Assembly: GCF_023008545.1 (NCBI RefSeq)
Contig: NZ_CP095397.1
Location: 1,364,001-1,428,000, forward strand
DNA from: Natribaculum luteum
Lineage (GTDB): Archaea; Halobacteriota; Halobacteria; Halobacteriales; Natrialbaceae
Direction: 5' to 3'
Length of the DNA: 64,000 nt
Shown here: positions 25,745-34,873 of the stretch, piece after piece
How the letters are laid out: each line of letters starts with the position of its first letter
Numbering within the stretch: position 1 is the first letter of the stretch
Notes under the pieces: model-generated
What the model saw: the letters and a program-made list of their open reading frames with translations, nothing else
What the model was told of the DNA's origin: nothing
Databases searched by the model: none
Program-made: the position numbers and the translations under genes

Positions 25745-26067
25745 GAATCGGCGTCGTCGCTCTCGACCCGCTCGAGAACGATCCGTTTCGAAAACCCACC
25801 GCGTCGGTCGCGTTTCTCCCGTCTGAGCCGTTCGAGGCGCGCTCTCGACGCTCCCCGGTTTTCGAGGACGGCGTCGATCACCTCGAGAACGTCCGCGAGT
25901 TCCTCGAGGTCGCCGCTCTCGGCGAACTCGTCTGCTTCCTCGCGCAGTTTCTCTCGGAGTCGCCGTTCGTATTCGTCGTCGTCGGAGACGTGGACGACCG
26001 GCTGCTTTCCGTCGGCCACGATGATCTCCGGAATCCGGTCGCGAACGAGCTTGTCGTACCGGGTCAC
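25741..26067 (-). CDS. MazG-like nucleotide pyrophosphohydrolase
   Basis: A 108-residue protein of the all-alpha NTP pyrophosphatase superfamily: KLVRDRIPEII at the N-terminus and the metal motif LREEADEFAESGDLEELADV (E-x-x-E ... E-x-x-D). Such proteins hydrolyse non-canonical NTPs or phosphoribosyl-ATP-like compounds. A GTG start at 26067 lies 5 nt after the upstream gene, so they form an operon. The tail KRDRRGGFSKRIVLER resembles the lid of phosphoribosyl-ATP pyrophosphatase-like proteins. Confidence 0.83.
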   Translation of the reverse strand: MTRYDKLVRDRIPEIIVADGKQPVVHVSDDDEYERRLREKLREEADEFAESGDLEELADVLEVIDAVLENRGASRARLERLRREKRDRRGGFSKRIVLERVESDDADS

Positions 26068-26072
26068 GGCGG

Positions 26073-26651
26073 TCAGAACTTGGCCGTGACCGTCCCGTCC
26101 TCGTCGAGGTCGATCACGCCGTCGAACAGCGCACGGAAGTCGGCGACGACGTCGTCGTCGTGGACCTCCTCGGAGAGGTGAAAGAGACCGACAGCGTCGT
26201 GTTCCTCGAGCAGGTCCAGGATTCGCTCGGTCGCCTCGAGGGTCGGTTCGTCGCCGGCGTAGTATGCGAGTTCGGTGACTGAGTCGAAGCTGATCCGGAG
26301 TTTCCCGTCGTTGGCGTCGAGAAACCGTCGGACCTGTTCGACGATTCCGTCGAGGTCGTCGGGTGCAGCGACGTAGTGAACGTTGTCGCTCGAGCGCCGC
26401 GAGTAGCCGCGTTCGATGCTCAGGGTGTCGAGAATGTCGGCGCAGCTCTCGTCGACGTCGTAGTACTCGAGTTTCTGTCTGACTTCGCGGGCGGTCGTTC
26501 GCGTCGAGACGACGAGGAAGTGGTCGGTGTCGGTCTTGAGAAAGTCGGTGTCGATGCGGTCTGTTTCACCCGTACTCGGGTGGAGCAAGAGAACGCCTGT
26601 CCCCCCTGGTACCGTCTCCGGTGTCTCGTCGATCTCGAGCGAGTACTCCAT
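26073..26651 (-). CDS. Haloarchaeal signalling-like protein of unknown function
   Basis: A 192-residue acidic protein resembling the RecA/KaiC-derived domains without nucleotide motifs: MEYSLEIDETPETV, VPGGTGVLLLHPST, TDHFLVVSTRTTAREVRQKL and LRISFDSVTELAYYAGDEPT. The ATG at 26651 fits a CTTAAG box about 33 nt upstream; a GTG at 26675 would lie only 10 nt from it. Downstream MazG-like gene is co-transcribed. Confidence 0.68.
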   Translation of the reverse strand: MEYSLEIDETPETVPGGTGVLLLHPSTGETDRIDTDFLKTDTDHFLVVSTRTTAREVRQKLEYYDVDESCADILDTLSIERGYSRRSSDNVHYVAAPDDLDGIVEQVRRFLDANDGKLRISFDSVTELAYYAGDEPTLEATERILDLLEEHDAVGLFHLSEEVHDDDVVADFRALFDGVIDLDEDGTVTAKF

Positions 26652-26849
26652 ATTGGAGTGAACAAGTTTCGGCACTGACTTAAGATTGCGGGTATCACAA
26701 CTTTTCTTCGTTTTTCGCCGGTGTCGGCCGTCGACGGTACACCTTCCCGCAAAAAGGCTGAAGGGGGCGGTGAGTCTGGGACTCTGCGGACGACGAAAAC
26801 CCGATGCCCATGGATTTTCGGCTGGCCTAAACCCTTCGAGTCGATATTA

Positions 26850-26865
26850 TTTAGGCAGGCCTAAA
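26850..26865. promoter_or_regulatory. DtxR/IdeR-like palindrome
   Basis: TTTAGGC-AG-GCCTAAA is a perfect inverted repeat of the form TTAGGN(n)CCTAA used by iron-dependent DtxR-family repressors (SirR/Idr in haloarchaea). A half copy GGCCTAAA lies at 26825-26832. It is about 80-90 nt upstream of the methyltransferase start. Confidence 0.55.
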
Positions 26866-26942
26866 AAGCTTGTCGGTGATTGTCCGCCAAAGGGGCGCGG
26901 TGATACGAACCCGTTTAGTCACGTGCGGTCGATGACGTCGGT

Positions 26943-27623
26943 ATGAGCGTTCGCGAGGAGTTCGACGCCTGGGCCGAAGCGGGCCGCGACAGAGGAATGG
27001 AAGAACGCCACTGGCACACTGCCAAACACGCACTCGCGAGGATGCCGGTCGAGTCCGGCGACGTCGTCCTCGATCTGGGCTGTGGGAGCGGCTACGCGGG
27101 CAGGGCCATCCGCGAGACCTACGACGCGGATCGCGTCTACGGACTCGACGGCGCACCCGAGATGGCTCGCAACGCCCGAGGCTATACCGACGACCAGAAG
27201 GTCGGCTACGTCGTCGGCGACTTCGGGTCGCTGCCCTTCGCCGACGACTCGATCGACCACGTCTGGTCGATGGAGGCGTTCTACTACGCCGCCGACCCCC
27301 ACCGAGCACTCGAGGAGATCGTTCGCGTCCTCCGGCCCGGCGGCACCTTCTACTGTGCCGTCAACTACTACGAGGAGAACGTCCACTCCCACGAGTGGCA
27401 GGCGTCGATCTCGGTCGAGATGACCCGCTGGTCTCGCCGGCAGTACCGCGAGGCCTTCCGCGAGGCTGGTCTCCACGTTGCCGAACAGGACAACGTCCCC
27501 GATCGCGAGATTACGATTCCGGCGGAAGCCGAGTTCCCCCTCGAGGAGTGGAACACCCGCGAGGAGATGGTCGAACGCTACCGCGAGCTCGGGACGCTCC
27601 TCACTGTCGGCGTCGCGCCCTGA
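26943..27623 (+). CDS. Class I SAM-dependent methyltransferase
   Basis: A 226-residue Methyltransf_11-type enzyme with VLDLGCGSGYAGRAI (motif I, residues 42-56), GLDGAPEM, FADDSIDHVWSMEAFYY and LRPGGTFYCAVNYYEENVHS. A methyl acceptor cannot be assigned. The GTTTAG box about 29 nt upstream supports the ATG at 26943. An iron-box-like palindrome lies further upstream, an odd regulator for such a gene. Confidence 0.85.
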   Translation: MSVREEFDAWAEAGRDRGMEERHWHTAKHALARMPVESGDVVLDLGCGSGYAGRAIRETYDADRVYGLDGAPEMARNARGYTDDQKVGYVVGDFGSLPFADDSIDHVWSMEAFYYAADPHRALEEIVRVLRPGGTFYCAVNYYEENVHSHEWQASISVEMTRWSRRQYREAFREAGLHVAEQDNVPDREITIPAEAEFPLEEWNTREEMVERYRELGTLLTVGVAP

Positions 27624-27629
27624 ATCCGA

Positions 27630-27652
27630 CGACCCCTCCGTTTCCACTCGAA
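27630..27652 (-). repeat. ORB-like sequence between genes
   Basis: Minus strand TTCGAGTGGAAACGGAGGGG in the 30-nt space between the methyltransferase and the DUF1684 gene; weaker match to the ORB core (GGAAACGGA instead of GAAACGA). Confidence 0.35.
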
Positions 27653-27653
27653 C

Positions 27654-28232
27654 CTACCGTTCGAACCGTTCGCCCGCCGGAATCGCCACCTCGAGCCAGT
27701 TCTCCTCGGGCGGGAGCGGGCAGTCGAACGTCTCGCTGTAGGCACAGAACGGCGAGTACGCGAGGTTGAAGTCGACGACGATCTCGTCGCCCGTCTCCAG
27801 ACCCCGCTCGGTCTCGAGTTCCATGTACCGCCCGCCCCGGTACGTTTGCTGGCCGGTCGTCTTGTCCCGGAAGGGGACGAACAGCGCCTCTTCGCGTGCA
27901 CCCTCCTGCTGGTAGGCAGCCAGTTCGAACGTGCCGTCCTCGAGATCCGCGTCGTCGCGCTCGAGGTCGAACGCGAGGGTCGCCACCCGGAGGTAGCGAA
28001 CCTCGCGACCCGCCGTCGTCTCCATCGTCACCGGGTTGGGATCGTCGTGGACGGTGACGGTCGCGCTCACGCGGTAGTCCGGGTCCGGCGGGAAGTACTC
28101 GAGCCCGTCGAACCCGTCGCGTTCTCCCGGCGGGATCGGCGACTGCGGGTGTTCGGCGAAAAAGCGGTCTTTCTCGTCGCGTTTCTCCTCGAGTTCGCTC
28201 GTCCAGCGGTCGACGTCGACGGAATCTGTCAT
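27654..28232 (-). CDS. DUF1684 domain protein
   Basis: A 192-residue cytosolic protein of the DUF1684 family: WTSELEEKRDEKDRFFAEHP, RDGFDGLEYFPPDPDYRV, FVPFRDKTTGQQTYRGGRYM and the end motif VDFNLAYSPFCAYSETFDCP with conserved Asn, Cys. No reaction has been established for this family as far as I know. ATG at 28232 was selected from the conserved MTDSVDVDRW. Confidence 0.85.
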   Translation of the reverse strand: MTDSVDVDRWTSELEEKRDEKDRFFAEHPQSPIPPGERDGFDGLEYFPPDPDYRVSATVTVHDDPNPVTMETTAGREVRYLRVATLAFDLERDDADLEDGTFELAAYQQEGAREEALFVPFRDKTTGQQTYRGGRYMELETERGLETGDEIVVDFNLAYSPFCAYSETFDCPLPPEENWLEVAIPAGERFER

Positions 28233-28371
28233 ACTCGAGGTTGTCGGTCGCGAGGTGAAGGCGTTGTGTTTCCGGTGTGCTTCAGTACGCCTCAAGAACT
28301 CGTCAGAATGTTCTCAATCGCTGAGAACGTAGGGTCTCCTTTTAAAGTTCATGGTCTGTAACGTACAGACG

Positions 28372-28842
28372 ATGCCCAACGAGTTATCGAAAGAGCGGCG
28401 ACGCTTCCTCCAGTTGACCGGTGCGACTGCTGTCGTCGGACTCGCCGGCTGTGGCGGTAATGGGAACGGTGATGGCGGCGACGGTGGTGACGGCGGCGAC
28501 GGCGGCGACGGCGGCGACGACGAGGTCCCGTCGGAGTACGAGGGCGCGACCGCACTGGACGGGACGGAGTACGATCCCAACGCCGACCTCCTGGCGAAAG
28601 ACGACGTCCAGTATCAGGAGGAACCCAGCGACGGCGAAGCCTGCGAGAACTGTCGCTTCTACGTCCCAGACCAGAACGACGACGGCATGGGTGCCTGCGT
28701 CGAAGTCGAGGGACTGATCGACCCGCAGGGATGGTGTACGCTCTTCCAGGAGTTCGAAGGCGACGGCGGTAACGAAACCGACGGTAACGAAACTGACGGT
28801 AACGAAACTGACGGTAACGAGACCGGGAACGAGAGCGCATAA
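28372..28842 (+). CDS. High-potential iron-sulfur-like Tat lipoprotein
   Basis: A 156-residue exported protein. The leader RRRFLQLTGATAVVGLAGC has a twin-arginine-like motif and a lipobox Cys. After a (GDG) tract, a HiPIP-like domain shows four Cys: CENC, ACVEVEG and GWC, compatible with a [4Fe-4S] cluster. The tail has four NET and one NES sequon in DGN-ET repeats. It could donate electrons to a terminal oxidase on the outer membrane face. A TTTTAAA box about 29 nt upstream fixes the ATG at 28372 over 28351. Confidence 0.82.
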   Translation: MPNELSKERRRFLQLTGATAVVGLAGCGGNGNGDGGDGGDGGDGGDGGDDEVPSEYEGATALDGTEYDPNADLLAKDDVQYQEEPSDGEACENCRFYVPDQNDDGMGACVEVEGLIDPQGWCTLFQEFEGDGGNETDGNETDGNETDGNETGNESA

Positions 28843-29007
28843 TCCGCCGTAGGCAGCGATCGGTGGTCGCTCGAGGTGTCGCCGATCGCACTCTCGCCGA
28901 ATCTTCCGATCGGCTTCCGATCGGTAGCGTATTTTTCCACCGACGACCGCAGGTTTATATCCGAAAGCGGGGCCAGTGTCGTCCGTCAACCCTATGACCG
29001 ACCGACG

Positions 29008-31407
29008 ATGAGTACGGCAGGAATGACGGACTGGCGCGCTGTCTTCGGACACGACGAGCCCTACGACGAGCAGGTCGACGGCATCGAGACGGCCATCGAC
29101 ACTGCCCGCGAGGGCGGCTACACCGTGATCGAGGGTGCCTGCGGGACGGGCAAGACCATGATCGCCCTGACCGCGGGCATCGACCTCGTGCGCGACCCCG
29201 AGACCGACTTCGAGCGCGTGTTCGTGCTCACGAGCGTCAAACAGCAACTGCGTCAGTTCGAGGCCGACCTCGAGACGATCAACGCGAACCTGCCGACCGG
29301 CTGGAACCCGGTTTCTGGACTCACGCTGGTCGGGAAAGCCGACGTCTGTCCGTACAACCGCGAGAGAGCGGCGAACTTCGACGACGGGAACGTCTACGAC
29401 CGCTGTGAGACGCTGCGAGACCGGACCCGTGACCTGGTCGGCGAGGGCGGCGAGACGACGGCGGGGAGTCTCGCGGCGAACGCGCGGAGCCAGCAGATCG
29501 GACTCGCCGACAGCGGCCGCCAGGGCGGCGGCGGGCGCTTTCTCGAGACGGCCGGCGAACCGACGCCGTACCCGCCCGACCTGCCGGCGTACGGTGACGG
29601 CGGCGCGGTCGGAAGCGAGATCGAGTACTGTCCGTTCTACGCGCAGTACCTCGAGGACCTGCCAGACGAGGGAAGCGACGGCGACGCCGCCGAGGCGGTC
29701 CCCTTCGACTTCACCGAAACCGGACTCGTCACGCCCGAGGACCTCGTGGCGCTGTCGGCACGCCACGGCACCTGTCCCCACTCGGTGATGGGCGCGCTGC
29801 TGGGCCACGCCGAGGTCGTGATCGGCAACTACTACCACGCGTTCGACCCGCAGACGACCGCGGCGTTCACCGCTGCGTTGCTCGACGATTCGACGTTTCT
29901 CGTCTGTGACGAGGCACACATGCTCGAGCCGCGCGTCCGCGACCTCGTCAGCGACGGCGTCGCCGACACCACGTTGCGCGACGCCGAGACCGAACTCTCG
30001 CGGGTGATCCAGCCGATCAAATTCGAACGCGAGGGACGACGGGCCGAGGGCGGTTCGATGACCGCCGACGCCGAACTCGTGCGGGCGGAACTGGCCGATT
30101 CGGACGTCTCCTTCGAGGAACTCGAGCGGACCCGCCAGTTCGTCCGCGACCTCCGCGAGGAACTCGACCGTCGCGTGCGGGCCTACCTCGATCGGACCCA
30201 CCGCGGCTGGCAGTCGACCCTCACGGACCTCGAGGACGACGAGATTCCGCTGCGAGACCCCGCGACGCCCGCGCAGGACGAACTCTCCGAGTGGGCCGAC
30301 GGGGCGGGCTACGGCGACGTCGCCTGGGTCCGGGCCGAACACGTCGGCGCGGTGGTCGAGCGGATCCTGGACGAGGCAGAAGACGAAGAACGGGCGAGAG
30401 CCACGCCCGCCGTCGGGCGCGTCCTGGGAGAGTGGTACCGGTGTGGACACACCGACTACTTCCGCGAGATCGAACTCGAGCGCACCTGGGACGACACCGA
30501 ACCCGCCGACTCGTGGCGACGCGCCTACACCGCCCGCCTCGCCTTGCACAACTGCGTGCCAAGCGACGCGATCGGCTCGCGCCTTTCGGCTTTCGGCGGC
30601 GGCATCCTGATGAGCGCGACCCTGGAGCCGATGGAGGCGTTCGCCGAGGTGACGGGCCTCGAGTACGTCGAGCGGGAGGAAGACCGTCCGGTCGTCGAGC
30701 GCCGCTACGGCCTGCACTTCCCCGCGGAGAACCGCGAGAGCTTCGCCGTCGCCGCGCCGAAGTTCACCTACGACAACCGGGGCCGGCCCGGCGAGGAGAA
30801 TCCGACCCGGACCCACTACGCCGACGCGATCTCGAAGGTCGCCCGCGTGCCCGGCAACGTCCTCGTCGGGATGCCCAGTTACGGCGAGGCGGAGTGGGCC
30901 GCAGGCGTCCTCGAGGATCGCGTCGACAAACCCGTCTTGCTCGACGAGTCGAGCGCCGACGAGGTCACGGAGTCGCTGAAAGACGACTTCTTCACAGGCG
31001 AGGGGAAGGTGCTGGTGACGAGCCTTCGCGGCACGCTCACAGAGGGCGTCGACTACAGCGGCGATCGCCTCAACGCGGCCGTCGTCTGTGGCGTTCCGAT
31101 CGTCAACACCTCGAGTCCGCGGACCGAGGCCGTTCGGCGAGCCTACGACGAGACGTTCGGCGAGGGGTTCGCCTATGCCCTGCTCGTTCCCGCGGTGCGA
31201 AAGGCCAGGCAGGCGACCGGACGAGTCATCCGTGGCCCCGAGGACGTCGGTGTCCGTGTCCTGCTCGACGAACGCTACGCTCGCGACAGCTGGGATTCCG
31301 TTCGCGGCTACCTGCCCGCCGACGAACGCGAGGCGTTCCAGCCGGTCAGCCCCGACATGCTCGAGTTCGGTCTCGATCGAATCCGGGATCGACTCGAGGA
31401 GCCGTGA
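29008..31407 (+). CDS. XPD/Rad3-type DNA helicase
   Basis: A 799-residue superfamily 2 helicase of the iron-sulfur XPD/Rad3/DinG group, probably for nucleotide excision repair. Walker A EGACGTGKTMIA, DEAH box VCDEAHMLEP, motif SATL(EP), and motif VI RKARQATGRVIRGPEDVGV. Four candidate cluster Cys: ADVCPYN, YDRCETL, EYCPFY and GTCPHSV. The start at 29008 (MSTAGMTDWRAVFGHDEPY) is the family's usual beginning; the ATG at 29023 is possible. Isolated gene. Confidence 0.92.
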   Translation: MSTAGMTDWRAVFGHDEPYDEQVDGIETAIDTAREGGYTVIEGACGTGKTMIALTAGIDLVRDPETDFERVFVLTSVKQQLRQFEADLETINANLPTGWNPVSGLTLVGKADVCPYNRERAANFDDGNVYDRCETLRDRTRDLVGEGGETTAGSLAANARSQQIGLADSGRQGGGGRFLETAGEPTPYPPDLPAYGDGGAVGSEIEYCPFYAQYLEDLPDEGSDGDAAEAVPFDFTETGLVTPEDLVALSARHGTCPHSVMGALLGHAEVVIGNYYHAFDPQTTAAFTAALLDDSTFLVCDEAHMLEPRVRDLVSDGVADTTLRDAETELSRVIQPIKFEREGRRAEGGSMTADAELVRAELADSDVSFEELERTRQFVRDLREELDRRVRAYLDRTHRGWQSTLTDLEDDEIPLRDPATPAQDELSEWADGAGYGDVAWVRAEHVGAVVERILDEAEDEERARATPAVGRVLGEWYRCGHTDYFREIELERTWDDTEPADSWRRAYTARLALHNCVPSDAIGSRLSAFGGGILMSATLEPMEAFAEVTGLEYVEREEDRPVVERRYGLHFPAENRESFAVAAPKFTYDNRGRPGEENPTRTHYADAISKVARVPGNVLVGMPSYGEAEWAAGVLEDRVDKPVLLDESSADEVTESLKDDFFTGEGKVLVTSLRGTLTEGVDYSGDRLNAAVVCGVPIVNTSSPRTEAVRRAYDETFGEGFAYALLVPAVRKARQATGRVIRGPEDVGVRVLLDERYARDSWDSVRGYLPADEREAFQPVSPDMLEFGLDRIRDRLEEP

Positions 31408-31428
31408 GCCGTCCGTCGCGGCCCCGCC

Positions 31429-31737
31429 TCACCCGGTCGATCGTCTGATCGTGGTCGCCGTCGATCCGCTCGTGTACAGCGAGTACCACAGCACGACGAA
31501 TCCCCCGGCGGTGAACGAGCTCTGGACGGCGATGCCGAGGGCGACGTTCTCGCCGATGAGGTGCACGAGACCGCCCAAAAGCGAGCCGGTGACGATGAAC
31601 CCGAACCCGACGGCGACCGCGCGAAGCGGTGACGAACCGGTTCGACGGAACGCCCGGTAAGCGAGCAGCACGATTAGCCCGCCGACGACGAGCGTGGTGG
31701 TGTTCGCGAGCGCGATGATAGCGGTATATCGGTCCAT
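31429..31737 (-). CDS. Small haloarchaeal membrane protein
   Basis: A 102-residue protein with three hydrophobic segments (residues 6-27, 40-62 and 68-90) and the conserved GSLLGGLVHLIGENV. Proteins of this shape are widespread in haloarchaea and their role is unknown. It is convergent with the XPD gene. Confidence 0.68.
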   Translation of the reverse strand: MDRYTAIIALANTTTLVVGGLIVLLAYRAFRRTGSSPLRAVAVGFGFIVTGSLLGGLVHLIGENVALGIAVQSSFTAGGFVVLWYSLYTSGSTATTIRRSTG

Positions 31738-31875
31738 GGTGATCTGCGACGGAACGTGGTTCGGTGACGCGATTCTACCTCGAGGTTCGTCGCCGTTCCT
31801 TTTCAGTCGAGACGCCCGTTCTCAGTTCGCTGGAATCGCCGCCGTGAACGCACAGACGTCGGCCGTCGACGCTTC

Positions 31876-31985
31876 ATACTGCCGGACAACAGTCACTGAA
31901 CACTCGATCGCGTCTCACGGTCCGTCGCCACCGGCGACGGCCGTTCGAGTGCGATCGATGTGTGAATCGTTTCGTCCAGTAGTAT
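31876..31985. repeat. Dispersed inverted-repeat element, copy B
   Basis: Left arm ATACTGCCGGACAAC (31876-31890), right arm CGTCCAGTAGTAT ending at 31985, where it shares a base with the stop codon of the ABC ATPase gene. The interior has CCGTCGCC-ACC-GGCGACGG, a perfect hairpin also seen in copy E, and AGTCACTGAACACTCGATCGCG shared in part with A and C. Confidence 0.8.
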
Positions 31986-33019
31986 CAGCCGTCGACGACG
32001 TGGACCGCTTCGGGATCGAACCCGACCGTGACCGTCTCGTCTGAAGGGGGGTCGCTCACCCGAAGGACGACCGGCGTGCCGTTCCGGCGGCCGTGCACCC
32101 GGACGCTCTCGCCGAGGAACTCGCTCGTCTCGACGTCGACCTCGAGTCGGTTCGCCTCGACCGCCCGCGAGAGCGCCTCGGGACGGACGCAGAAGGTGAG
32201 TCTGTCGGCGTCGGTCTCGAGTGGCGGGAGCCGGAAGACGTCGCCGTCGACGTCGACGCTCGTCCCCTCGCCGTCGCGCTCGAGCACCCGGCCCTCGAAG
32301 ACGTTGTTGTCGCCGACGAACTCGGCGACGAAGCGCGTGGCGGGCTCGCGGTAGATCTCCTCTGGCGTGCCGACCTGCTCGATCCGGCCGTCGGACATCA
32401 CGGCGACGCGGTCGGAGATCGCCAGCGCCTCCGCCTGGTCGTGGGTGACGTAGACGGTCGTGATCTCGAGGTCCGACTGGATGCGTTTGAGCTGTCGGCG
32501 CAGCGACTCCCGGAGGCGTGCGTCGAGCGCGCTCATGGGTTCGTCGAGCAACAGCAGGCTGGGTTCGGGGGCGAGTGCTCGAGCCAGGGCGACCCGCTGT
32601 TGCTGGCCGCCCGACAGCTCCGTCGGCGCTCGCTCTTCGGTCCCCGGCAGGTCGACCAGGTCGAGCAACTCGGCGATCCGTTCGTCCTCGCTCGTCCCCT
32701 TGGGCGGGTCGCGAAAGCGCAGCCCGTAGCCGACGTTTTCGGCGACGGTCATGTGCGGAAACAGGGCGTAACTCTGGAAGACGACGCCGACGTCGCGTTC
32801 TTCGGGCGGCACGCCGGTCGTCTCCCGGCCGTCGAAGCGGATCGTCCCCTCGGTGGGCTCCTCGAAGCCGGCGATCACCCGCAGCGTCGTCGTCTTCCCA
32901 CAGCCGGACGGGCCGACGAGGGTGAAAAACTCCCCGTCGCGGACCGTGAGGTCGATCGACTCGAGTGCGGTCGTCCCGTCGTAGCGTCTGGTGACGGACT
33001 CGAGAGCCAGGTCAGTCAC
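31985..33019 (-). CDS. ABC transporter ATPase (thiamine/iron type)
   Basis: A 344-residue PotA/FbpC-like ATPase: Walker A GPSGCGKTTT, signature LSGGQQQRVALARAL, Walker B LLLLDEPMSALD, switch His in VYVTHDQAEA, and a C-terminal TOBE domain. It powers the permease in the same operon. The GTG at 33019 overlaps the permease's 3' end by 8 nt. Confidence 0.92.
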   Translation of the reverse strand: MTDLALESVTRRYDGTTALESIDLTVRDGEFFTLVGPSGCGKTTTLRVIAGFEEPTEGTIRFDGRETTGVPPEERDVGVVFQSYALFPHMTVAENVGYGLRFRDPPKGTSEDERIAELLDLVDLPGTEERAPTELSGGQQQRVALARALAPEPSLLLLDEPMSALDARLRESLRRQLKRIQSDLEITTVYVTHDQAEALAISDRVAVMSDGRIEQVGTPEEIYREPATRFVAEFVGDNNVFEGRVLERDGEGTSVDVDGDVFRLPPLETDADRLTFCVRPEALSRAVEANRLEVDVETSEFLGESVRVHGRRNGTPVVLRVSDPPSDETVTVGFDPEAVHVVDG

Positions 33020-34871
33020 GTTCGAACCTCCCGCCGACGCGGTCGACGACGACGAAACTCGCGGCCGTGACGACGAGCAAGAGCGTTCCCATGGCGATTG
33101 CGGGACCGGGCCTGCGACCGAGGTAGCGCTCGACGGCGACGGGCATCGTGTACGTCTCGCTGCCGGCCGCCAAAATCACCGTCGAAGAGAACTCGCCGAT
33201 CGAGATGGCGAACGCGAAGGCTGCGCCGGCGACGACCCCGCTCGCGACTAGCGGCAGTTCGACGTCGAGTAACGCGCGAGCGCGGGTGGCCCCGAGCGCA
33301 CGGGCGGACTCGACCATCGCGGGGTCGAGGTCGGCGAGCAGCGGTGAGACGTTCCGGGTGACGAAGGGGTAGGCGGCGACGGCGTGGGCGGCGACGATAG
33401 CGACCGCGCCCGTCACCTGTAGCCGCCAGCCACCGGGCAGCGCGATGCCGAAGACGAGTCCCTGGAGCAGGCCGATGCCGAAGACGATCCCGCTGACCGC
33501 AAGTGGGAGCATCGCGAGGGCGTCGACGACGGTCCCCAGCCGACCCGCTCGAGCCGTCAGCACCGAGATCACGACGCCCATCGGGAGCGCGACGGCGAGC
33601 GTCGCGACGCCGAAGAGAAGCGAGTTGCGGATCGCCGGCCACGGCCGGGTCTGGAACGACGCTCCCTCGACCTGTCGCTCGAGCAAGAACGCGTAGTACC
33701 GGAGCGTGAAGCCGCTGCCGTCGGTGACGCTGCCGACGATCAGGCTCGCGAGCGGGCCGACGAAGACGACCGCGGCGACGACGCCGTACCCCAGGATGGC
33801 GAGTCGACTGGGGGTAAACGCGGTTCGGACGTCGGGAAACAGTTGCTCGCGCGGCGGTGGCGAGGCGGCCCGGCTCATCCCCGCCTGTGCGGACTCGTAC
33901 CGGAGGTAGGCGTAGGTGACCGACAGCGTGACGATCGTCTCGAGGACGGCGAGCGTTGCGGCTTCGGCGAACGCGAGCCGCCGGATGCGGTCGTAGACCC
34001 AGACCTCGACCGTCGCCAGTTGCAGTCCGCCGAGCGCGAGGACGATGGGGAACGTCATGAACGTAAAGACGAACGTGAGCAACGCGCCGGTGAGGACGGC
34101 GGGAAGGAGCTGTGGGACGACCACGTCCCGGAACGCTCGCCGGGGGCTCGCGCCGAGCGAGCGGGCGGTCTCGACGGTCCGGACGTCGACGCTCTCCCAG
34201 GCGGCGACGGTGATTCGGGCGACCAGCGGAGCGTTGTAGAAGGCGTGGGCGACGATCACCACGGCCAGCGGGTACCGGCCGAGAAACGGATAGGGACCGA
34301 GTCCAGCGAGTCCGAGCAGCGAGTTGAGCGTGCCCGTCTGTCCGAACGTGGCGTAGAAGCCGACGGCGACCATGATCCCCGGGAGGACGAACGGGAGGAT
34401 GGTGAGCGAACGCAGTGTCTGCCGGCCGCGAAACTCGTAATTCGCGAGGACGTACGCCGCCGGCAGGCCGAGAACGACGCTCGCGACGGTCGAGAGGGTC
34501 GCCTGGTAGGCGGTGAAGCCGAACAGTCCCAGCCGGACGTCCGGCACCTCGAGTGTGAACCAGGGGAACGCGGGCGAGACCGACACCGAGATCGACGCGA
34601 GCCAGCCGACGAGCGCGCCGAGGTGCGTTCCGACCGCGAGCGGATCGGCGAACACCGGTGCCAGGACGCCGAGGTAGAACGGATCGGCGAGCACCGCCCG
34701 GAAGTTCCCGACGGAGAATCGGCCGTCGACGAACAGGGCCTCGGAGAAGACGACACCGACGGGGACGTAGAGCATCACGACGAGTACCGCGGCCGTCGCG
34801 AGCGCCATCACGACGAGCGCGCGCCCGGCGAACCACGCACGAACGTCGGCGATTCGACCGCTCGCCGACAC
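33012..34871 (-). CDS. ABC permease, fused two-domain (ThiP/FbpB type)
   Basis: A 619-residue protein with about 12 membrane segments and two binding-protein-dependent permease EAA loops: VETARSLGASPRRAFRDVVV near residue 220 and VESARALGATRARALLDVEL near residue 540. Such fused permeases serve thiamine or Fe(III) importers. A GTG start at 34871 lies 2 nt after the binding-protein stop and avoids a 39-nt overlap required by a start at 34913. Confidence 0.9.
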   Translation of the reverse strand: MSASGRIADVRAWFAGRALVVMALATAAVLVVMLYVPVGVVFSEALFVDGRFSVGNFRAVLADPFYLGVLAPVFADPLAVGTHLGALVGWLASISVSVSPAFPWFTLEVPDVRLGLFGFTAYQATLSTVASVVLGLPAAYVLANYEFRGRQTLRSLTILPFVLPGIMVAVGFYATFGQTGTLNSLLGLAGLGPYPFLGRYPLAVVIVAHAFYNAPLVARITVAAWESVDVRTVETARSLGASPRRAFRDVVVPQLLPAVLTGALLTFVFTFMTFPIVLALGGLQLATVEVWVYDRIRRLAFAEAATLAVLETIVTLSVTYAYLRYESAQAGMSRAASPPPREQLFPDVRTAFTPSRLAILGYGVVAAVVFVGPLASLIVGSVTDGSGFTLRYYAFLLERQVEGASFQTRPWPAIRNSLLFGVATLAVALPMGVVISVLTARAGRLGTVVDALAMLPLAVSGIVFGIGLLQGLVFGIALPGGWRLQVTGAVAIVAAHAVAAYPFVTRNVSPLLADLDPAMVESARALGATRARALLDVELPLVASGVVAGAAFAFAISIGEFSSTVILAAGSETYTMPVAVERYLGRRPGPAIAMGTLLLVVTAASFVVVDRVGGRFERD

Positions 34872-34873
34872 GC

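Noticed and set aside
28458-28520. Short GGCGAC-type tandem repeats in the HiPIP-like gene as a possible CRISPR or satellite
   Set aside because: They are in-frame Gly-Asp low-complexity codons without spacers.
28384-30816. 810-codon minus-strand frame
   Set aside because: It is antisense to the XPD helicase and the HiPIP-like gene, a usual effect of high GC at third positions.
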